A DNA stretch of 35,499 nt. It comes from Cyanophora paradoxa. Its lineage: Eukaryota; Glaucocystophyceae; Cyanophorales; Cyanophoraceae. A program made the translations under genes and the position numbers. A model generated the notes under the pieces. The model worked only from the letters and a program-made list of their open reading frames with translations. It did no database searches and had not been told where the DNA came from. Position 1 is the first letter of the stretch, and every line of letters begins with the position of its first letter. Of this stretch, positions 31,094-35,499 are shown one piece after another. The stretch is taken from assembly GCA_004431415.1 (NCBI GenBank), contig QPMI01000639.1, positions 1-35,499 of the forward strand. The letters run 5' to 3'.

Positions 31094-31861
31094 CAATGCT
31101 TTGACGAGAATATGTCATTGCTAGAGGCGGGCATCCACGGGCCACAAGAGCACGGGCAGAGGCGGCCAGGCAGAGCACCGCGAGTACGCGGACACGGGGC
31201 TCGCTCCGGGGTTGTAGGGCAGTCCCCTGCGGACAAATTAAAAGGCGCGCTCGATGAGGCGAGCCGATAGATCCCTCCAAGAGCTTCACTACAACTTGCG
31301 GGGGCGCTAGCTACGGCGCCAGTACGGCGCGAGGGGCGGAGTTGTGGACGCCCAACTGAGCGCGGGGGCGGCGCTTGTCGCGCTCTAGGGCAAGCACGGT
31401 CATTCTCACCGCCTTCGAGTGATACCGGAAGCTTGTCGGAATGATGCTGGAGCGTTGTGAAGGTCTTGGTCCGGATCCTGCCCGCCGCGGTCAGGTTCCC
31501 AAAGTTGCGGCGGACGGCCGCCAGACCACGCTCACGCGTAGCTGGAACAGCATAGTTCGCGTTTAAGTGGCGCTAGATCGCGTCCGCACCGTGGTTTCGC
31601 GACGCGACTTCCGCAGCAGCACAAAAGTCCAAAATGGCCGTGCCCGACCAGCTCAGCCGATTGGCAGACCCCCTTTTATGAGTTGTTTGCTCACAGGACG
31701 CGCCCCACGACGCCTGGAATTTGCTACACAAACTATTCTACCTGGAGTTGAACAACTGCAAACCTAGGTATAGGGGTAGATTGGAGTATCAGTGCCGGAG
31801 TATACCCGCCGGCGGCTTCCAGGCCAAGTTGCACTGAGCCTCGAGCGACATTGGCGACGCC
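31094..31861. other. Upstream region of ARP3
   Basis: This is non-coding as far as I can see. The 100 nt before the ARP3 start are less GC-rich and include GGTATAGGGGTAGATTGG (31769-31786), possibly near the core promoter; no canonical TATA box is clear. Confidence 0.4.
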
Positions 31862-34104
31862 ATGGCGTCCCTGATGAAGCTTCCGATCGTAATTGACAAC
31901 GGGACAGGGTGCGCATCTTCCCGCGCGCCAGTTGGCGCGGGCCGAGCGTACGCGCAGGTACACGAAGATGGGCTACGCGAACAACGTGGAGCCGAATTTC
32001 GTCATACCTACGGTCATCGCGCTCGGCGACCGGCAGGGTCCGCCGGCCGCGCGCCCGCGCCGCGCGGCGTTTGAACTCCCGCCTCCGGGCAGGTGCGGCG
32101 ACGCGGCCGGGGCGCATACCCGACCTGGACTTCGAGATTGGCGACGAGGCGCTCTCGTACAGCCGCCGGGTGGAGCAGAGCACGCTGAGCTACCCGGTGC
32201 GGGGCGGCCTCATCGAGAACTGGGACCACATGGAGAAGTTCTGGGCGCGGAGCATCTTCCACTACCTCAAGTGCGAACCGGAGGACCACAACTTCCTCCT
32301 CGTGCGCCCCGCCCGCCCCGCCCCGCCGCGGCGCCGCGCGGCCCGAGCCGCCGCGGCCGGCGCGCAGACGGAGGCGCCGATGAACCCGCCGGAGAGCCGG
32401 GAGCAGATGGCGGAGATCATGTTCGAGACTTTCAACGTCAACGGGCTCTACATCGCCGTCCAGGCGCGCCCGCAGCTAGCCGCCCCGCCGCCCCGCCCCC
32501 GCCGCGGCGGCCGCGGGGCGCGAGGCGAGGCGGGCGGGGCAGGCGGTGCTGGCGCTGTACGCAGGGATGACGGCGAAGCGGAGCCCCGGGGGCGTCGACG
32601 CGCTCACGGGCACCGTCGTCGACTCGGGCGACGGGGTCACCCACGTCATCCCCATCGCGCGCCCCGCCCCGCCCCGCCCCGCCCCGCGCGCTGCCCCGGC
32701 CGCCCGCCCGCTGATCCGGCGGGGCGCAGGACCGTGGCTACGTGATCAGCACGTGCATACGCAGCGTGCCGATCGCGGGGCGCGACATCACGAACTTCAC
32801 CATGCAGCTCATGCGCGACCGCGAGACCGCGTGCGCCCCCGCCCGCGCGCCCCGCCCCGCCCCGCCCCCTTTACAACCCGCGCTCCTCCCTCCGCGCAGC
32901 ATACCCCCCGAGGAGGCCCTCGATATCGCGCGCCGAGTCAAGGCGCGCAGGGCGGGCCGCCGTACCCCCCGTCGCGCTGATCCCCCCCCTTCCCCGCAGG
33001 AGACGTACGGGTACGTGGCGACGGACCTCGCGGAGGAGTTCCGCAAGTTTGACAGGCGCGGAGTCGCCGGCTCGGGTCCCCCCGGCGCCCGTTTGCTCAC
33101 CCGCCGGCGCAGGGACGCCAACCTCTTCAAGCGCTTCTCGGGGCGCGTCGCGCGCACAAACCAGGCGCGCCGCCCGCCCCCGAAAGCGCCCCTCGCGGGA
33201 CCCGAACCCGCGCGCGCAGCCGTGGCAGTGCGACGTGGGGTACGAGCAGTTCCTGGCCCCCGAGATTTTCTTCAGCCCCGAGATCTCCCCCGGCGACTAC
33301 ACACAACCCCTCCCCAAGGTGACCCCCCTGCCGCCCCCCCTCTCGGCGCCCTGCCCCTGCCGCCGCGTACCCCGCCCGAGGCCGCCGTACCCCCCGCAGA
33401 TCATCGACGAGGTGATCCAGTCGTGCCCCATCGATTGCAGGCGCGGCCTCTACCGCGTACGTACCCCTACCCGTCTGGAGGTGTAACTCTTCCCGCTCAT
33501 CGCGGGGTACGGTAGAACGTCGTCCTGTCCGGGGGCTCCTGCATGTTCAAGGGCTTCCGCCGCCGCGCGGAGAAGAACATCCAGGCGCGCATACCCCTTC
33601 CCTAAGCTTGGCTGCTGTACCCGCCTGACGCGACGCCCTCTGAAGGCCTTCTGTGACGAGCGCTTCGAGCTGAACCAGAAGGCACGCCGTGTACCCCCTT
33701 CCGCGTCCTCCCGCGAAAATTTGACCCCGCTCTTTCGCCGCAGTTCATCCGCGAGCGCGTCGGGGCCGCGCACCAGTCCCACGACGACGGCCTGGTCCGC
33801 GTACCCCCATCCTGCACGCGCACCCCCCGCTGACTCCCTCCTCCCTCCTGCCAGACCTCTGGCCCGCTGGAGGTCAAAGTGATCGCGCCGCCCCTCGCGA
33901 ACCTCTCGTACTCGGTCTGGTACGGCGGCTCCTACCTCGCGACCCTCGTGCGCCCGTACCTCCTCGGGTTCCCGCGTACCCCCGTGAGCCCGGCGCCCCT
34001 GCTGCGCGCAGCCGGGGATGGCGCAGATGTGGCACTCGAAGGAGCAGTACATGGAGTACGGGCCCTCCATCTGCCGCCACAACAAGCTCCTCGAGTCCGG
34101 CTGA
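31862..34104 (+). CDS. ARP3: Actin-related protein 3 (Arp2/3 complex), 16 exons
   Basis: Exons spliced by eye: 31862-31908, 31958-32037, 32093-32301, 32368-32463, 32543-32656, 32730-32830, 32900-32942, 33000-33055, 33113-33146, 33220-33318, 33400-33456, 33516-33584, 33646-33681, 33744-33800, 33855-33947 and 34012-34104. They total 1284 nt, i.e. 427 residues, close to the usual 418-450. Actin-fold motifs are present in order: '[17 protein letters not shown]', 'EPEDHNFLL', '[13 protein letters not shown]', '[12 protein letters not shown]', '[18 protein letters not shown]', 'VVLSGGS', '[10 protein letters not shown]' and the Arp3-specific C-terminal '[12 protein letters not shown]'. Arp3 pairs with Arp2 to nucleate branched actin filaments. 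Six of the fifteen introns (49-81 nt) begin GC, nine begin GT; one acceptor is TGAAG and one GGTAG, the others end CAG. The segment 33585-33743 is least conserved, and the exon at 33646 is the least certain. Confidence 0.93.
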
Positions 34105-34749
34105 TCATGCGAGGGCGCGCCCCGGGCTCCTGCCCTTCCAAATTCCCCCTGCGCATGCCTGCCGCCCGCTCCCCATGTCCGTGCTCTCCGGGCCCGGCAG
34201 GCCCCCGGCCTTCCGCCACCCCTGCCATACCTGTTCCGAAAACTTCCGGGGACTGTTACATACTGTTCCAAACACTTCTAACTTCTGTTCCACACATATA
34301 AGGCCAGAAGTTCCGTTCCACACCTAACTGCAAATTTGCACTCCGCCCATTTAGATTTCTCGAGAATCTGACGCCAGTTTGAATTCCTGGCGCGAAGGAT
34401 TCGATAAAATACTTTCCGCTCCCTCCGTGCCTCAATTAATATTGGAGAGACAGGGGGCGGGGGAGGGGGGGGGGAGAGGGGGGGGTGGGGGGAGGGGGAG
34501 TGGGAGGGGAGGGGGGTGGGGGGAGGCTGGAGCTTTCTCTCCTGCTTGTTTTGTATGTCGGACGTATCAAAGAAATCGAATGCACTACCATGCTGCGGCG
34601 CCGGCATATATAAATTAGTGAACGTTCCTGTGCTCGTGAGCTCGTCGCCCGTAATTGATTCCCCACTTTCTCCCGACCCTCACTTTCACAAGAATCAATT
34701 GCAAAGGCTATAGAATCAGAAAGCGATGCGGACCGCATCGCGGAGGAGA
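34105..34749. other. 3' spacer of ARP3
   Basis: TGATCATG directly overlaps the ARP3 stop. Several CTGTTCC words occur at 34220-34330 (CTGTTCCGAAAAC, CTGTTCCAAACAC, CTGTTCCACACAT, CCGTTCCACACC). A G-rich tract follows, then AT-richer sequence to 34749. No gene is recognised. Confidence 0.5.
34452..34526 (+). repeat. G-rich low-complexity tract
   Basis: Runs of 4-9 G separated by single A or T over about 75 nt, with several possible G-quadruplexes on the plus strand. Confidence 0.85.
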
Positions 34750-35466
34750 TCACTGCATTGAAAGGCGACTGTTTCTATAAGTGTACAAGGGTCCGGGCGG
34801 ATCCGGACGTCTACTGAAACTAACTGCAACTAGGCTACGAATATACATACCGCGCCGACTAAGCGGCTCCGAGCACGGGCACGGGCAGGGCCGCGGACCG
34901 AGGCGCGAGTGGGCGGGACCCAGCTCCGGCGACGAGCGGGGCGCGGCCCGTGCCGAGGGCGGGGAGCTGGAGGTTAGAGGGGGTACCGGGTGCCGGGGCG
35001 GGGGCGGGGGCGGGGGCGGGGGCGGGCCGCTGGAGGAGGGCGGGGAGGAGGCGGGGACGCGGGCGGGCGGGGCGAGGGCGGCGAGGCGCTCGGCGCGCTG
35101 GGCGGAGGCGAGGTCGCAGGAGGCGCGGTCCACGAGGGCCACCGTCGCCCGCAGCCGCCGCCCCTCCGCCTCCGGCCGCAGCGGCCGCCGCGGGGCCCCG
35201 GGCCCGGCCTCGGGGTGCGCCTCGCGGCTCAGGTGGAGCGCGGGGCCCTCGGCGAAGGCGGCGAGGCGGGGCCGCCAGGGCGTCCGGACCTCGGAGATGC
35301 GCAGCGTCCGCGCCTCCACCACCGTGTCCACGAAGGCGCACTCGCACCGCCCCGGCCCCGGCGCCCGCGCCGGCCCGACGCCGCCGCGCGCCTCGGCATC
35401 GGCCTCGGCCTCGGCGCAGGCGGCGCAGCGCTCGAAGCGGCGCGGGTAGCGCTCCGCCATGACGAA
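34750..35466 (-). CDS. 3' part of an unidentified gene running off the right edge
   Basis: On the minus strand CCCCGCCAG at 35467-35475 looks like an acceptor, so the exon from 35466 is probably internal and the ATG at 35458-35460 need not be the start. The protein begins 'FVMAERYPRRFERCAACAEA' and has a C-x2-C pair, then 'CECAFVDTVVEARTLRISEV' and 'RLRATVALVDRASCDLASAQ', which read as real mixed alpha/beta sequence. From about 35060 the frame becomes Pro/Ser-rich low complexity and may already be an intron or 3' UTR; the open frame ends at 34750-34752. I do not recognise the family. Confidence 0.45.
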   Translation of the reverse strand, partial: FVMAERYPRRFERCAACAEAEADAEARGGVGPARAPGPGRCECAFVDTVVEARTLRISEVRTPWRPRLAAFAEGPALHLSREAHPEAGPGAPRRPLRPEAEGRRLRATVALVDRASCDLASAQRAERLAALAPPARVPASSPPSSSGPPPPPPPPPPRHPVPPLTSSSPPSARAAPRSSPELGPAHSRLGPRPCPCPCSEPLSRRGMYIRSLVAVSFSRRPDPPGPLYTYRNSRLSMQ

Positions 35467-35499
35467 CTGGCGGGGGGCGTCAGACGGGGAGGCGGGGCG

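Noticed and set aside
30096-31289. Ala/Pro repeat protein encoded by the minisatellite
   Set aside because: Repeat spacing of 88-90 nt is not a multiple of three, so no frame keeps the repeat; frames are open on both strands because of composition.
8525-35499. Bacterial origin for the GC-rich part
   Set aside because: Arp3, spliceosomal introns, a RING-H2 protein and a kinase fold split by phased introns are eukaryotic.

Overview
The window is nuclear DNA of a eukaryote with a very GC-rich, intron-dense genome. The GC-rich part (8525-35499) has multi-exon genes with introns of about 50-80 nt. These introns begin GTGCGC or GCGCGC (many are GC-AG rather than GT-AG), are rich in CCCCGCC on the sense strand, and end CGCAG. 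That intron style, together with a Tmc-type membrane protein and a conserved Arp3, suggests a unicellular alga or other protist. A haptophyte-like alga is my best guess; it is an inference from gene style, not from a marker gene.

Region 1-8524 is AT-rich and foreign to its surroundings. It is a decaying Polinton/Maverick- or virophage-like element cut by the left window edge. It holds an archaeo-eukaryotic-type primase on the minus strand, three small minus-strand ORFs (one decayed), a protein-primed family B DNA polymerase on the plus strand (broken by frameshifts and one internal deletion) and a retrovirus-type integrase (D,D35E, one frameshift). Minus-strand genes are preceded by a near-identical 39-nt TATA-like promoter motif. 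The 1.6 kb right of the integrase carries three palindromic structures. The last has inverted 28/29-nt ends and stops exactly at the switch to GC-rich DNA at 8524.

The GC-rich part reads, left to right: a 5'-truncated ankyrin-repeat gene (+); an intergenic segment with clustered TGATCATGATCA-type palindromes; a roughly 9-kb gene on the minus strand for a multi-pass membrane protein related to the TmcB/TmcC (tiny macrocysts) family; a pseudokinase gene (+) with a long Pro/Ala-rich tail; a convergent RING-H2 gene (-); a large, less GC-rich, unidentified gene (+); a repeat-rich spacer with a 13 x 21-nt palindromic tandem array and a six-copy 88-90-nt minisatellite; an Arp3 gene (+) whose 16 exons can be spliced by eye into 427 codons; and the 3' part of an unidentified minus-strand gene running off the right edge.

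The element genes form one replication/integration module (primase, protein-primed polymerase, integrase). The host genes show no shared pathway beyond ordinary eukaryotic cell biology (Arp2/3 actin nucleation, ubiquitin ligation, membrane sensing). Most long ORFs in the GC-rich part are shadows of these genes or of their introns.
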